Position numbers and translations under genes: made by a program. A stretch of 64,000 bases of DNA from Bog-473 sp963719485 (GTDB taxonomy: Bacteria > Actinomycetota > Acidimicrobiia > Acidimicrobiales > RAAP-2): assembly GCA_963719485.1 (NCBI GenBank), contig OY970387.1, forward strand, positions 3,658,001 through 3,722,000, given 5' to 3'. Shown here piece by piece: positions 1-8,508 of the stretch; the first letter of the stretch is position 1; the number at the start of each line of letters is the position of its first letter. The notes under the pieces are model-generated. The model worked only from the letters and a program-made list of their open reading frames with translations. It did not search any database and was not told the DNA's origin.

Positions 1-123
1 GGAGAAGGACTGGTCCTGCGGACTGATGGTGAAGCTGGGGACATCGATGGTGTGCCAGCCGTCGGCGAGCTGAACCTCCGAGACATGGGCTTCGTCGATG
101 CTCACAAGCCACTCGATGCTCAT
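1..123 (-). CDS. partial hypothetical protein (N-terminal 41 residues)
   Basis: An open frame runs from an ATG at 123 to the window edge without a stop. It begins MSIEWLVSIDEAHVSEVQ and includes ADGWHTIDVPSFTISPQD. Codon use is GC3-rich and looks coding. Only the N-terminus is visible and I recognise no family. It lies downstream of the tRNA-Pro on the same strand, with about 45 bases between. Confidence 0.5.
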   Translation of the reverse strand, partial: MSIEWLVSIDEAHVSEVQLADGWHTIDVPSFTISPQDQSFS

Positions 124-168
124 ATATGGAGGCCTCCCAGCCAGGTCAGACGTCGTCCTGCATCTGTT

Positions 169-246
169 TGGTCGGGCTGCCGGGATTTGAACCCGGGACC
201 TCTTGACCCCCAGTCAAGCGCGCTAACCAAGCTGCGCCACAGCCCG
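169..246 (-). tRNA. tRNA-Pro (anticodon GGG), CCA encoded
   Basis: Read on the minus strand, the segment folds as a full cloverleaf. The acceptor stem is CGGGCTG paired with CAGCCCG. The anticodon stem CTTGA/TCAAG carries the loop CTGGGGG, which places GGG at positions 34-36. The T arm is CCGGG-TTCAAAT-CCCGG, and discriminator A is followed by a genomically encoded CCA. The length is 78 with CCA. This is tRNA-Pro reading CCC/CCU codons. Confidence 0.95.
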
Positions 247-441
247 CGTGTCGTCACCCTCTTCGATTTTGACAGGTGTCCCGGGTGTCCGCCGGGGCGG
301 CACATCAGGACCTGGAACGACGAGTCGATGGTAGTCGACTCCCGCTGCGGCGCAGTTGCCGATTGGCGTTCGCCCTGGCCCCGGGCCCTGCAACACGGAA
401 TTGTGCTTAAGGGGCGCCAGTGCTCTTCCGAATTGCCCAAC

Positions 442-1455
442 GTGGCGACTCTCACGCGTGATACCCAACTCGACCTGCTGCATTACGTGATTGAGACCCA
501 GCGTCTGGTCAACGCAGTCCCGGCCACCGCCGCCGATCGGGCGATCGGTCTCCTCTTGGAGCGGGTGCAAACGGTGACGAATGCCGACGGTGCTGCCGTC
601 GAGCTGGCCAAAGACGATGTGCTGGTTCCCCAGGCTGTCAGCGGCTTGACCACCGACGTCCAGGATTCACGTGTCGGGGTGGAGCGCAGCCTTTCCGGTC
701 TCTGCGTGCGAATAGGAATGCCGCTGCTCTGCCGGGACACCGAGACGGATTCCCGGGTGGATGCCGAGGCGTGCCGCTTGGCCGGGGTCCGCTCCATGGC
801 CGTGGCGCCCATGGTCCGAGCCGGAGAGACCCTGGGCGTGATCCGTGTGATGTCGCGCGAACCTGAGCACTTCGACGAGACGGATGGGGACGTTCTCGAA
901 TTGATGGCCAACCTCGTTGCTTCGGGGCTCCTCCAGAGTTCGAGGCTGGAGCACGAGGCCGAGCGCGCCTTGCGCGACCCGTTGACCGGGCTCGCAAATC
1001 GCTTGATCTTCATGGACCGCCTGGCCCACCACGGCGACGAGGCCCGCCGCTATGGGCGGCCCTACGGGCTGTTTCTCATCGGCCTGGACGGATTCTCGGT
1101 CGTGAACGAAACACTCGGTCAGGAGTGGGGCGATGCGGTTCTCCGGGCGGTGGCCCAGGGACTGAACGCCACCGTGCGAAGCGGAGACACTCTCGCCCGC
1201 CTGGAAGGTGATCAGTTCATCGTCCTCTGTGGAAACGCCGAGCGATCCATCGTCGAAGAACGGCTCAGGGGACGGATCGACCGTGTCCTCGCCGAGGTCA
1301 ACAAGGAACTCAATCTCGACGGGTTCACCCTCGCTGCCAGTGTGGGCGTGGTGTGGAGCACGGGAAGCGATACCACCGCCGACGAACTTCTGACTGAGGC
1401 CCGTACTGCGCTCATCCGAGCCAAAGGGCAGCGGTACACACCCGACGGCCGCTGA
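442..1455 (+). CDS. GAF-GGDEF domain protein (putative diguanylate cyclase or degenerate c-di-GMP receptor)
   Basis: Residues about 10-160 form a GAF-type sensor domain (ADGAAVELAKDD, RSMAVAPMVRAGETLGVIRV). It is followed by a GGDEF domain that begins DPLTGLANRLIFMDRL. The signature reads EGDQF instead of GGDEF: the first Gly and the metal/catalytic Glu are changed. An RSGD (RxxD, inhibitory-site-like) motif lies five residues upstream. Cyclase activity is therefore uncertain, and a c-di-GMP-binding or regulatory role is possible. The frame is open from 52, but that part overlaps the tRNA region. I chose the GTG at 442 because the product then starts just before the helix leading into GAF; ATG 328 is an alternative. 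No transmembrane segment is seen, so it is probably cytoplasmic. Confidence 0.75.
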   Translation: MATLTRDTQLDLLHYVIETQRLVNAVPATAADRAIGLLLERVQTVTNADGAAVELAKDDVLVPQAVSGLTTDVQDSRVGVERSLSGLCVRIGMPLLCRDTETDSRVDAEACRLAGVRSMAVAPMVRAGETLGVIRVMSREPEHFDETDGDVLELMANLVASGLLQSSRLEHEAERALRDPLTGLANRLIFMDRLAHHGDEARRYGRPYGLFLIGLDGFSVVNETLGQEWGDAVLRAVAQGLNATVRSGDTLARLEGDQFIVLCGNAERSIVEERLRGRIDRVLAEVNKELNLDGFTLAASVGVVWSTGSDTTADELLTEARTALIRAKGQRYTPDGR

Positions 1456-1511
1456 CAATCCGGCCATCGGGCTTCTCGGCCTGCTTCACGTCCGTATGGT
1501 CGAATGGGTGC

Positions 1512-2543
1512 ATGAGCCCAGATATTGCCAACGACCAACGTCTCGATCCACGTCTCCGGCGCATTCTCGAGCTGTTTCCTCCCACCACCCTCAAGGACGT
1601 GGCCGACCGGGAAGAGCTCCTGGCCGAAGCGGACACGCCGCAAGCGAGGGAGGCCCGCGAGGCGTTCCGGCCCCTTCAGGACATGTGCGATTCGGAAGAG
1701 GCGGCACCGTCGGCCGGCCTGACGGTGAGCACGACCCAGTTCGTGTCGGACCCGGATGGCAACACGGTCAACCTGCAGGTCATCCGACCCGAGTCGGACA
1801 AGGCGTTGCCGGGTGTCTATTACATTCATGGCGGAGGCATGGCCACGATGTCCTGTTTCGACGGGATGTACCGCGGCTGGGGCAAGCACATCGCAGCCAA
1901 CGGGGTAGTCGTCGTCATGGTCGACTTCCGCAACAGCGTCGTGGCGTCTTCGGCACCGGAGGTCGCACCCTTCCCCGCCGGCCTGAACGACTGTGTGTCC
2001 GGCTTGCGATGGGTGGCCGCCCACGCCGCTGACCTCGGCATCGACCCGGCGCGGATCGTCGTCGCGGGCGAGAGTGGTGGTGGGAACCTCACCCTCGCCA
2101 CGGGGCTCAAGCTCAAGCAGGATGGTGACCTGGACCTCATCAAGGGTCTCTACGCCCTTTGCCCGTACATCGCCGGGCAATGGCCCGCGCCCGGTTCCCC
2201 CTCCTCTGTCGAGAACGAGGGAATTCTGCTGCACCTGCACAACAACCGCGGCGCCGTCGGTTACGGGATCGAGGCCTTCGAGGAAGGCAACCCGCTGGCC
2301 TGGCCGTCGTTTGCGACCCTCGACGACGTCGCCGGCTTTCCTCCGACCGTCATCAACGTCAACGAGTGCGACCCCCTGCGCGACGAAGGAATCAATTTCT
2401 ACCGGCTGCTCCTCTCTGCCGGGGTTCCGGCGCGCTGCCGCCAGATGATGGGCACCATGCACGGGACCGAGATCTTCACCATCGCGTGCCCGGACATCAG
2501 CGCCGACACCGCCCGGGACATCGCCGGATTCGCTCGTGCCTAA
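1512..2543 (+). CDS. alpha/beta hydrolase, hormone-sensitive-lipase (family IV) type esterase
   Basis: 343 residues. An HGGG oxyanion-hole motif (IHGGGMATMS, about residue 110) is followed by the nucleophile elbow GESGGGN (Ser about residue 187). The acid appears in NVNECDPLRDEG and the His in MMGTMHGTE near the C-terminus. The order of HGGG, GxSxG, DPL and H is that of family IV carboxylesterases. The N-terminal 60-70 residues match the cap found in this family. The substrate cannot be read from sequence. It is co-directional with the GAF-GGDEF gene 56 bases upstream, and convergent with the gamma carbonic anhydrase-like gene. Confidence 0.85.
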   Translation: MSPDIANDQRLDPRLRRILELFPPTTLKDVADREELLAEADTPQAREAREAFRPLQDMCDSEEAAPSAGLTVSTTQFVSDPDGNTVNLQVIRPESDKALPGVYYIHGGGMATMSCFDGMYRGWGKHIAANGVVVVMVDFRNSVVASSAPEVAPFPAGLNDCVSGLRWVAAHAADLGIDPARIVVAGESGGGNLTLATGLKLKQDGDLDLIKGLYALCPYIAGQWPAPGSPSSVENEGILLHLHNNRGAVGYGIEAFEEGNPLAWPSFATLDDVAGFPPTVINVNECDPLRDEGINFYRLLLSAGVPARCRQMMGTMHGTEIFTIACPDISADTARDIAGFARA

Positions 2544-2556
2544 AGGCCACGAGTAT

Positions 2557-3075
2557 TCAGTCCAGACGTCGCAGCCCCGCCCTGTAGCGCTTGGCATTGC
2601 TGACGTACTCGGCGGCCGAGAACCGGATCATCGCCACGTCCGACCTGCCCTCGAGGATCTTTGCCGGCACGCCCAGCGCCAGTGCGCCTGGGGGCACGAC
2701 CAAGTGATTCGGTATCACCGCGTTCGCACCGACCGTCGCACCCTGGCTGATCACGGCCCAGTGGAGTACCACGCTGCCGGAGCCGGCCAGTGACTCGTTC
2801 TCGAGCGTGCAGCCCTCCAGATGGGTCAGATGGCCCACGACGCAGCCGTCGCCGATGATGGTCGGGAATCCGGGGCCCGCGTGGACGACCGTGCCGTCCT
2901 GAATGGACGAACCCGCGCCGACGGTGATGGACCCATAGTCGCCGCGGAGGACGGCGCTCGGCCAGACACTGGAATCAGGGCCGATCACCACGTCGCCGAT
3001 CACGACCGCGTCCGGGTGGATGAAGGCGTCGGCGTCAATCCGCGGTGCAACGCCTGCGAGTTCGTAGATGGGCAT
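2557..3075 (-). CDS. gamma-carbonic anhydrase family protein (left-handed beta-helix)
   Basis: 172 residues made mostly of hexapeptide repeats (IGDVVIGPDSSVWPSAVLRG, then VGAGSSIQDGTVVHAGPG). The His positions expected for metal binding are present in TVVHAG and in GHLTHLEG. The frame is open further upstream, but the family N-terminus begins MPIYELAGVAPRI at the ATG at 3075. The length is normal for bacterial gamma-CA/YrdA proteins. Many members lack measurable hydration activity, so the enzyme activity is not certain. Confidence 0.88.
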   Translation of the reverse strand: MPIYELAGVAPRIDADAFIHPDAVVIGDVVIGPDSSVWPSAVLRGDYGSITVGAGSSIQDGTVVHAGPGFPTIIGDGCVVGHLTHLEGCTLENESLAGSGSVVLHWAVISQGATVGANAVIPNHLVVPPGALALGVPAKILEGRSDVAMIRFSAAEYVSNAKRYRAGLRRLD

Positions 3076-3086
3076 GGCGGGCGACG

Positions 3087-3290
3087 CTACACGTGGGCGG
3101 CGATCCAGGTCACGCCCTGGTAGCCGCGATAACCGAGGTAGATGATGCTGGCGACCAGCATCGCCTTGAAATACCAGGGAATCGGCTGGCGCTCCTGCTC
3201 GGCCAGGATCGTGCCGCACGTCGGGCACTCGCCCTCTTCACCCAGATCCTCGTCTTCGACGAGCGCATCGCACTCCTCGCACCAGGCCAT
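3087..3290 (-). CDS. small zinc-ribbon membrane protein
   Basis: 67 residues. The N-terminal half has two Cys pairs, CEEC (residues 4-7) and CPTC (about 22-25), spaced as in a zinc ribbon. A hydrophobic segment (FKAMLVASIIYLGYRGY) near the C-terminus is a likely transmembrane helix. It sits between der and the gamma-CA gene, all leftward and within 15 bases, so probably in the same transcript. The function is not recognised. Confidence 0.65.
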   Translation of the reverse strand: MAWCEECDALVEDEDLGEEGECPTCGTILAEQERQPIPWYFKAMLVASIIYLGYRGYQGVTWIAAHV

Positions 3291-3303
3291 CAGGGCCGGC
3301 TCC

Positions 3304-4638
3304 TCACTTCCCCCCGATCCTCACCCGCAACTTCATCGGCGTGGCGCCGAGGTCGAAGCGCTCCCGGATACCGCGCTCTATGTAGCGGAGGTATGTCTGG
3401 GGCAGACGGCCATTCGTGAAGAGCGTGAACGTCGGGGGGTCGATGGCGCCCTGGACGATGTAGCGGATCTTGGCCCGAGGAGCGGCCTGACGGTTCTGCA
3501 GCTCCTGCACCGTGCGGTTGAGAGTTCCGGTCGGCACCCTTTGGTGGTACGCCGTCACGCAGTCGCGCAATGCGGGGAGGATGCGGTGCACTCCCCTGCC
3601 CGACAGAGCGGACATCTTGAGCACCGGTGCCGCGCCCAGGAACGCAAGGCGGTCCCCGACGCCGGCCAGCACATCGTCACGATCATCGGTCGGCACCAGG
3701 TCCCATTTGTTCAGGGCCACGATGGCCGGACACCCCGAGACGCCGATTCGCTCGGCGAGGCGCTGGTCCTGATGCGACGCGCCGATGGTGGCGTCGATGA
3801 CCAGCACGGCGACGTCGGCCCGCTCGAGCGCGCGCAGCGCCCGCATCGTCGAGTGCTGTTCCGTGCCGCGGTCCGTCTTGGAGGGTCGGCGCAGACCGGC
3901 GGTGTCGATGAAGCGCACGGGCCCGTCCGGCGTTTCGACCACGGTGTCGATGGCATCGCGGGTGGTGCCGGGCATGTCGTGCACGATGGCCCGCTCCTCC
4001 CCGAGAAGCTTGTTGAAGAGCGTCGACTTCCCGACGTTGGGCCGGCCGATGATGGCGACGCTCGGTGTCCCCGGGAGGCTGTCGCCCCGACCGCGGCCCT
4101 CTCCTCCGCGGAGCGCCGGGCTGCCCTCGTCCTCTTCGGGCACGGGCACCGGGAGCAACGCCACGACCTCATCGAGGAGGTCGCCGGTCCCTCGCCCGTG
4201 CAGCGAGCTGACGGGATACGGATCGCCCAAGCCGAGGGCGACGAAGTCCCAGGCCCCCGTCTCGCGGCTGGCGCCGTCGACCTTGTTGACGACGAGCCGC
4301 ACGGGTGGTCCGGCCCGGCGGATGACCTTGGCCGCCGCGAGATCCTCTTCGGTCACTCCGGTCGTCACGTCGACCACCATGAGAATCACGTCGGCCTCGG
4401 CGAGGGCCCGCTCTGCCTGCTCGCTCACCTTGGCTTCGAGCGAGTCACCCGCGGCCAGCCATCCCCCGGTGTCCATGATGGAGAACGGGACGCCGGACCA
4501 CTCGGCCGTGAGCTCTTTGCGATCGCGGGTCACCCCCTGCTCCTCCTCCACCACCGCAGCGCGCGAACCCACGATGCGATTGACGAGGGAGGATTTGCCC
4601 ACGTTGGGGCGTCCCGCCACCACCACCATCGGGCTCAT
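3304..4638 (-). CDS. der: ribosome biogenesis GTPase Der (EngA)
   Basis: 444 residues with two tandem GTPase domains followed by the KH-like C-terminal domain. Domain 1 has GRPNVGKSS, the switch-II motif DTGGW and NKVD. Domain 2, from about residue 190, has GRPNVGKST, DTAGL and NKWD. The tail (LRVRIGGK) is typical. Der is needed for 50S subunit maturation. I chose ATG 4638 (MSPMVVVAGRPNVGK); it overlaps the stop of the upstream DUF512 gene by four bases, so the two are translationally coupled. Confidence 0.97.
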   Translation of the reverse strand: MSPMVVVAGRPNVGKSSLVNRIVGSRAAVVEEEQGVTRDRKELTAEWSGVPFSIMDTGGWLAAGDSLEAKVSEQAERALAEADVILMVVDVTTGVTEEDLAAAKVIRRAGPPVRLVVNKVDGASRETGAWDFVALGLGDPYPVSSLHGRGTGDLLDEVVALLPVPVPEEDEGSPALRGGEGRGRGDSLPGTPSVAIIGRPNVGKSTLFNKLLGEERAIVHDMPGTTRDAIDTVVETPDGPVRFIDTAGLRRPSKTDRGTEQHSTMRALRALERADVAVLVIDATIGASHQDQRLAERIGVSGCPAIVALNKWDLVPTDDRDDVLAGVGDRLAFLGAAPVLKMSALSGRGVHRILPALRDCVTAYHQRVPTGTLNRTVQELQNRQAAPRAKIRYIVQGAIDPPTFTLFTNGRLPQTYLRYIERGIRERFDLGATPMKLRVRIGGK

Positions 4639-6020
4639 GATCCGCAGACCGGCCGGAAGGAGGTCCCGTCGAGGGCCAGCCGAAGCGCAGCGCCCTCGGT
4701 CGGGACCACCTCGACGGGCCTGGGCAGGTCGGCCAGGGTGAGCCCGTCGAGGAAGCGACCCTCGTTGAGGCACGCATCGGGTACCAGGCAGCGCGACGCT
4801 TCGGGCACGCTGGCCAGGGCACGGGCCAGGTCCTCGCCGGTGAGCAGGCCGGCCACTCCGATGTTGCCCCCGAAGAATTCGTTGGGAATGGCGCGCAGCT
4901 CGACGTCGTGGCGAGGATGCGACGCCACCAGAGGCCCCAACACGCGGGCACCGTAGGTGCCGGTGAGGATCGTGATGGGCCGACTGTCGATGCCCGCGGG
5001 TGCGGCTGGAGCGCGCGCGGCTCGGTAGCCTTCTGCGGGTGCAGCGTCGACCGAGGCGAAGAACCCGTGGCGCACGCCACCGGGGCCACCCGACGCGGGG
5101 CGGGAGAACGACTCCACGAAAGCCCGTGCCATGCCAATGCCATTCTCGTGCTGGGGATAGCCGTCGTAGTTGCCTGCCGGAGGAAGATCCCGCCCAGCCA
5201 ACAGGTAGTACTCGTCCGCCGCGAAGACCATGCGATGACCCAAGGCCTTCTTGTAGAGGCGTTGCCACTCCTCAATGGTGTCGAGGACACTCTCAGCCTC
5301 TTCGAGGGTGTGCGGGCGCATCTCGGCTTCTTTGGAGTAGCGGCTCAGCCCGAGGGGCACCGCGCCCACACTGGACAACGCCGGGTACCTGTCCAAGATC
5401 CCGGCCAGCGTGTCCTCGAGTGCGGCACCGTCGTTCACGCCCGGGCAGACCACGATTTGGCCGTGCACCTCGATCCCTCCGTCGAGCAGCACCTGCAGCC
5501 AACGCAAGCTCGTGCCCCCCTTCGGATTGCGCAACATGTGTGCCCGCAGCTCGGGGTCGGTCGTGTGGATGGACACGAAGAGTGGCCCGAGGCGCTCGGT
5601 CAGGATGCGTTCAGCATCGAGTTCGGTGAAGCGGGTGAGTGTCGTGAAGTTGCCGTACAAGAAGGACAAGCGATAGTCGTCGTCCTTGAGATAGAGGCTC
5701 CGGCGCATGCCCTTGGGCAGCTGGTAGATGAAACAGAAGGCACAGTGGTTGTCGCACGTGCGGATCCGGTCGAAGACGGCGGAGGAGACCTCGACGCCGA
5801 GCGGCTCCCCGGCTTCCTTGCCAACCCGCACGACCCGGGGCAGCGGCGCACCGGCGCGGCGAACGAGGACGCTGAGGTCTCCCGCGTCGCTGAGGCGTTG
5901 GAAATCAATGACGTCGCGCGGCTCGTGCCCATCAATGCTGAGGAGCTCGTCCCCCACGGCCAGACCGGCCAGGGCTGCCGGCGACGCCTCGGTGACCGAA
6001 GTCACCGTGGGAGCTGACAT
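4635..6020 (-). CDS. DUF512 family protein (PDZ - radical SAM - DUF512)
   Basis: 461 residues. An N-terminal PDZ-like domain (about 1-80, GLAVGDELLSIDGHEPRD) is followed by a radical SAM-like cluster motif, C-x3-C-x2-C, in CDNHCAFCFIYQLPKGM near residue 90, and then by the family motif LKDDDYRLSFLYGNFTTLTR. The C-terminal DUF512 part contains PITILTGTYGARVL. This is the widespread family called FeS-containing cyanobacterial-specific oxidoreductase-like/DUF512, usually next to der in actinobacteria, as here. The reaction is unknown. It faces ispH across 33 bases that contain a palindrome. Confidence 0.9.
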   Translation of the reverse strand: MSAPTVTSVTEASPAALAGLAVGDELLSIDGHEPRDVIDFQRLSDAGDLSVLVRRAGAPLPRVVRVGKEAGEPLGVEVSSAVFDRIRTCDNHCAFCFIYQLPKGMRRSLYLKDDDYRLSFLYGNFTTLTRFTELDAERILTERLGPLFVSIHTTDPELRAHMLRNPKGGTSLRWLQVLLDGGIEVHGQIVVCPGVNDGAALEDTLAGILDRYPALSSVGAVPLGLSRYSKEAEMRPHTLEEAESVLDTIEEWQRLYKKALGHRMVFAADEYYLLAGRDLPPAGNYDGYPQHENGIGMARAFVESFSRPASGGPGGVRHGFFASVDAAPAEGYRAARAPAAPAGIDSRPITILTGTYGARVLGPLVASHPRHDVELRAIPNEFFGGNIGVAGLLTGEDLARALASVPEASRCLVPDACLNEGRFLDGLTLADLPRPVEVVPTEGAALRLALDGTSFRPVCGS

Positions 6021-6026
6021 GACCTA

Positions 6027-6047
6027 CAGGTTACTGCCGATAACCTG
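6027..6047. promoter_or_regulatory. operator-like palindrome in the DUF512/ispH divergent region
   Basis: CAGGTTA (6027-6033) and TAACCTG (6041-6047) form perfect 7-base arms around a 7-base spacer. The palindrome fills most of the 33-base gap between two divergently transcribed starts (6020 and 6054), so it overlaps both probable promoters. No regulator is identified, and a role as an operator is inference. Confidence 0.35.
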
Positions 6048-6053
6048 GACTTT

Positions 6054-7106
6054 GTGCCCGCAGTCGACCGAGTGATGCTGGCCGAGCCCCGGGGGTTCTG
6101 CGCCGGCGTGGAGAAGGCGATCAAAGCCCTGGCCTGGATGGTCCGCGTCTTCGAGCCACCGGTCTACTGCTACCACGAGATCGTGCACAACCGTCATGTG
6201 GTCGAGCGCTTCCGTGACCAGGGCGTCGTCTTCGTCGACGACGTGGCCGACGTGCCCGCGGGTGCCCCCCTGATGCTGAGCGCGCACGGTTCGGCGCCGG
6301 CGGTCGTCGACTCGGCCAGGGAGCGGGGTGGCGTCGTCGTCGACGCCGTCTGTCCGCTCGTGACCAAGGTGCACCACGAACTCAAGGTGCGGAGTCGCAA
6401 GGGGTACACGGTCCTCTACGTCGGCCACGCAGGCCATGAAGAGGCGGTGGGCACCATGGCCGTCGCCCCCCAATCGGTGCGGCTCCTCGAACACGAAGCA
6501 GACCTCGCCGCCCTGGACGAGCTCGTCGACGAGGGTGTTCCCGTCGCCCTCCTGGCCCAGACCACACTCAGCCACGACGAGTGGCGTGGCCTGATGGAGG
6601 CGGCCCGCGAGCGTTTCCCGGATCTGTGGATGCCCAATCGGAGCGATCTGTGCTTCGCGACCACGAACCGCCAGGCGGCCCTGAAGGCGATCGCCTCGGA
6701 GTCCGATGCCGTCGTCGTGATCGGCTCTGCGAACTCATCCAACACCGTTGCGCTCGAGAAGGTGGCCCGGGCGGGTGGCTGCACCAGGGTGTTGCGCATC
6801 AACGAGGCGGATGAACTCCCCGACGATTTGAGCGGCACGGTGGGCGTCACCGCGGGCGCCTCGGCACCCGAGGCCTTGGTCGAGGAGGTCATTGCACGCC
6901 TCGCCCCCACCCAAGGGGTCACCGAGGTCACCGTCACCACCGAGGACGAGTACTTCCCGCCTCCACCCGAGCTCCGGGAGCTCCTGCGTGTGGTGGGCTC
7001 CTTGCTGGGCTTCTTCGCCGGCCGGGCCCGTACGCTCCGATCCGACCCCGCCGCGGAGGACCGGTCGGTCTCCGCGGCAGACGTGCTCGACTTGCTGGCC
7101 TCATGA
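6054..7106 (+). CDS. ispH: 4-hydroxy-3-methylbut-2-enyl diphosphate reductase
   Basis: 350 residues. This is the last enzyme of the MEP isoprenoid pathway, producing IPP and DMAPP by a 4Fe-4S cluster. The three conserved cluster cysteines are visible: Cys16 in RGFCAGVEKA, Cys100 in VCPLVTKVH and Cys200 in LCFATTNRQ. The C-terminus has the family motif EDEYFPPPPELRE. The start is GTG 6054. It begins a rightward group with the HD-domain and GT2 genes. Confidence 0.96.
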   Translation: MPAVDRVMLAEPRGFCAGVEKAIKALAWMVRVFEPPVYCYHEIVHNRHVVERFRDQGVVFVDDVADVPAGAPLMLSAHGSAPAVVDSARERGGVVVDAVCPLVTKVHHELKVRSRKGYTVLYVGHAGHEEAVGTMAVAPQSVRLLEHEADLAALDELVDEGVPVALLAQTTLSHDEWRGLMEAARERFPDLWMPNRSDLCFATTNRQAALKAIASESDAVVVIGSANSSNTVALEKVARAGGCTRVLRINEADELPDDLSGTVGVTAGASAPEALVEEVIARLAPTQGVTEVTVTTEDEYFPPPPELRELLRVVGSLLGFFAGRARTLRSDPAAEDRSVSAADVLDLLAS

Positions 7107-7130
7107 GGCCCCAGGCGCGATGATTGGTCC

Positions 7131-7673
7131 ATGACGTTCACCCGGATGGATGAGTCGACGGCGGAGCAGTGGCAGCACATCATCGTCGAGTCGATGGAAC
7201 ATCAGCCTCGAGTCGCCGACCGCGTGCTCGCCATGCTCGCTTCGCTCGAAGAGATCACTGACGGCTTCGAGGTCGATCAGCTGGTGCACTCGCTCCAGAC
7301 GGCGACGCGCGCCGAGGAAGCTGGAGCCTCTGACGAGGTCGTGGTGGCGTCTCTGTGCCACGACATCGGCAAGGCCGTTTCGGTGACGAACCACCCCCGC
7401 ATTGCGGCCGAGATCCTGCGCCCGTACGTCGGCGAGGACACGTACCGCATGATCGAGGCCCACCAGGACTTCCAGGGGAGGCACTACTACGAGTACCTGG
7501 GGCAGGACCCGGACGCGCGGAACAAGTACGAGGGCGCGTCCTGGTACGGGCTGGCCGAGCAGTTCGCCGACGAGTGGGACCAGATCAGCTTCGACCCTGA
7601 CTATCCCACCAAGCCTCTCTCGCACTTCGAGCCTCTGGTGCGTCAGGTCTTCTCCACGCCGCGCACGTTTTGA
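7131..7673 (+). CDS. HD-domain phosphohydrolase-like protein
   Basis: 180 residues. It shows the metal-binding HD signature in SLCHDIGKAVSVTNHPRIAAEIL, with an upstream His in VDQLVHSL and a downstream His in IEAHQDFQGRH. It resembles small HD-superfamily proteins related to inositol oxygenase or phosphonate-catabolism HD proteins. The exact substrate cannot be told. Its TGA overlaps the TTG start of the next gene. Confidence 0.75.
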   Translation: MTFTRMDESTAEQWQHIIVESMEHQPRVADRVLAMLASLEEITDGFEVDQLVHSLQTATRAEEAGASDEVVVASLCHDIGKAVSVTNHPRIAAEILRPYVGEDTYRMIEAHQDFQGRHYYEYLGQDPDARNKYEGASWYGLAEQFADEWDQISFDPDYPTKPLSHFEPLVRQVFSTPRTF

Positions 7674-8500
7674 GCCCGCGCCGAGGCGCCACCTCGGGTG
7701 CCAGCATCCACACCGACCCGGATCGCGCGCGCCGCGTCATCGAGGAGTCGCGTCGGGAATTCGACGGTCGTTACCCCGATCTCAAGCTCTCACCCGTCGT
7801 CGGACTCATCTGTGCCTACGAGGAGGAAGCGAACATCGGGGCGGTGCTGGCCGCCATGCCGGAGGAGGCCTGCGGCCTGGCGGTGACCACGGTCGTCGTG
7901 GTCGACGGGGGAAGCGATCAGACCGACCGGGTCGCCAAGGACTCGGGCGCGGTGACCTTCGTGCTGCAGGAGAACCTGGGGCACGGATACGCCCTGCGCG
8001 TGGGGTACGCGCTCTGCATCGAGCTCGGCGCCCAGTACGTGGTGACGCTGGATGCCGACGGCCAGAACGATCCATCTGAGATCCCTGTGATGTTGCAACC
8101 TCTGGTCGACGACACCTCGGATTTTGTCGTCGCCTCGCGTGTCCTCGGCCGCGACACCACCACCGACCGTTTCCGTAAGGCCGGTGTCCGAGTCTTCTCG
8201 TGGGCGATGAGCGCGATGGGCCACACGAAGCTCACGGACACCTCCAACGGGTATCGGGCGTTGCGGGTCAGCATGCTCGACGACATCGCCTACCGGCTGG
8301 TCCAGTCGCAGTACCAAACGGCCGAGCTGCTGATCATCGCCATGAAGCGAGGGTGGCGGGTCAGCGAGCAGCCCACCGTCTGGCTGCCGCGGGCGTCAGG
8401 CACGACCAAGAAGGGCAAGAACTGGCTGTTCGGCTTCCGCTATGGACGCGTCGTGACCGAGACCTGGTGGAAGGTCCGCAAGGAGCCCCACCACCGCTGA
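7670..8500 (+). CDS. family 2 glycosyltransferase
   Basis: 276 residues with a GT-A fold. The nucleotide-binding strand region is VVDGGSDQTDRVAKDSG, and the metal-binding DxD-type motif is LDADGQNDP. Overall it resembles dolichyl-phosphate-mannose synthase-like GT2 proteins, without the C-terminal membrane helices. The TTG start overlaps the upstream stop (TTGA), indicating coupling. The donor and acceptor are unknown. Confidence 0.85.
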   Translation: MSPRRGATSGASIHTDPDRARRVIEESRREFDGRYPDLKLSPVVGLICAYEEEANIGAVLAAMPEEACGLAVTTVVVVDGGSDQTDRVAKDSGAVTFVLQENLGHGYALRVGYALCIELGAQYVVTLDADGQNDPSEIPVMLQPLVDDTSDFVVASRVLGRDTTTDRFRKAGVRVFSWAMSAMGHTKLTDTSNGYRALRVSMLDDIAYRLVQSQYQTAELLIIAMKRGWRVSEQPTVWLPRASGTTKKGKNWLFGFRYGRVVTETWWKVRKEPHHR

Positions 8501-8508
8501 GTCCCGGC

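Noticed and set aside
3142..4956. A 604-codon plus-strand frame
   Set aside because: Antisense to der and the DUF512 gene, which have clear family motifs; Arg/Ala/His-rich shadow sequence.
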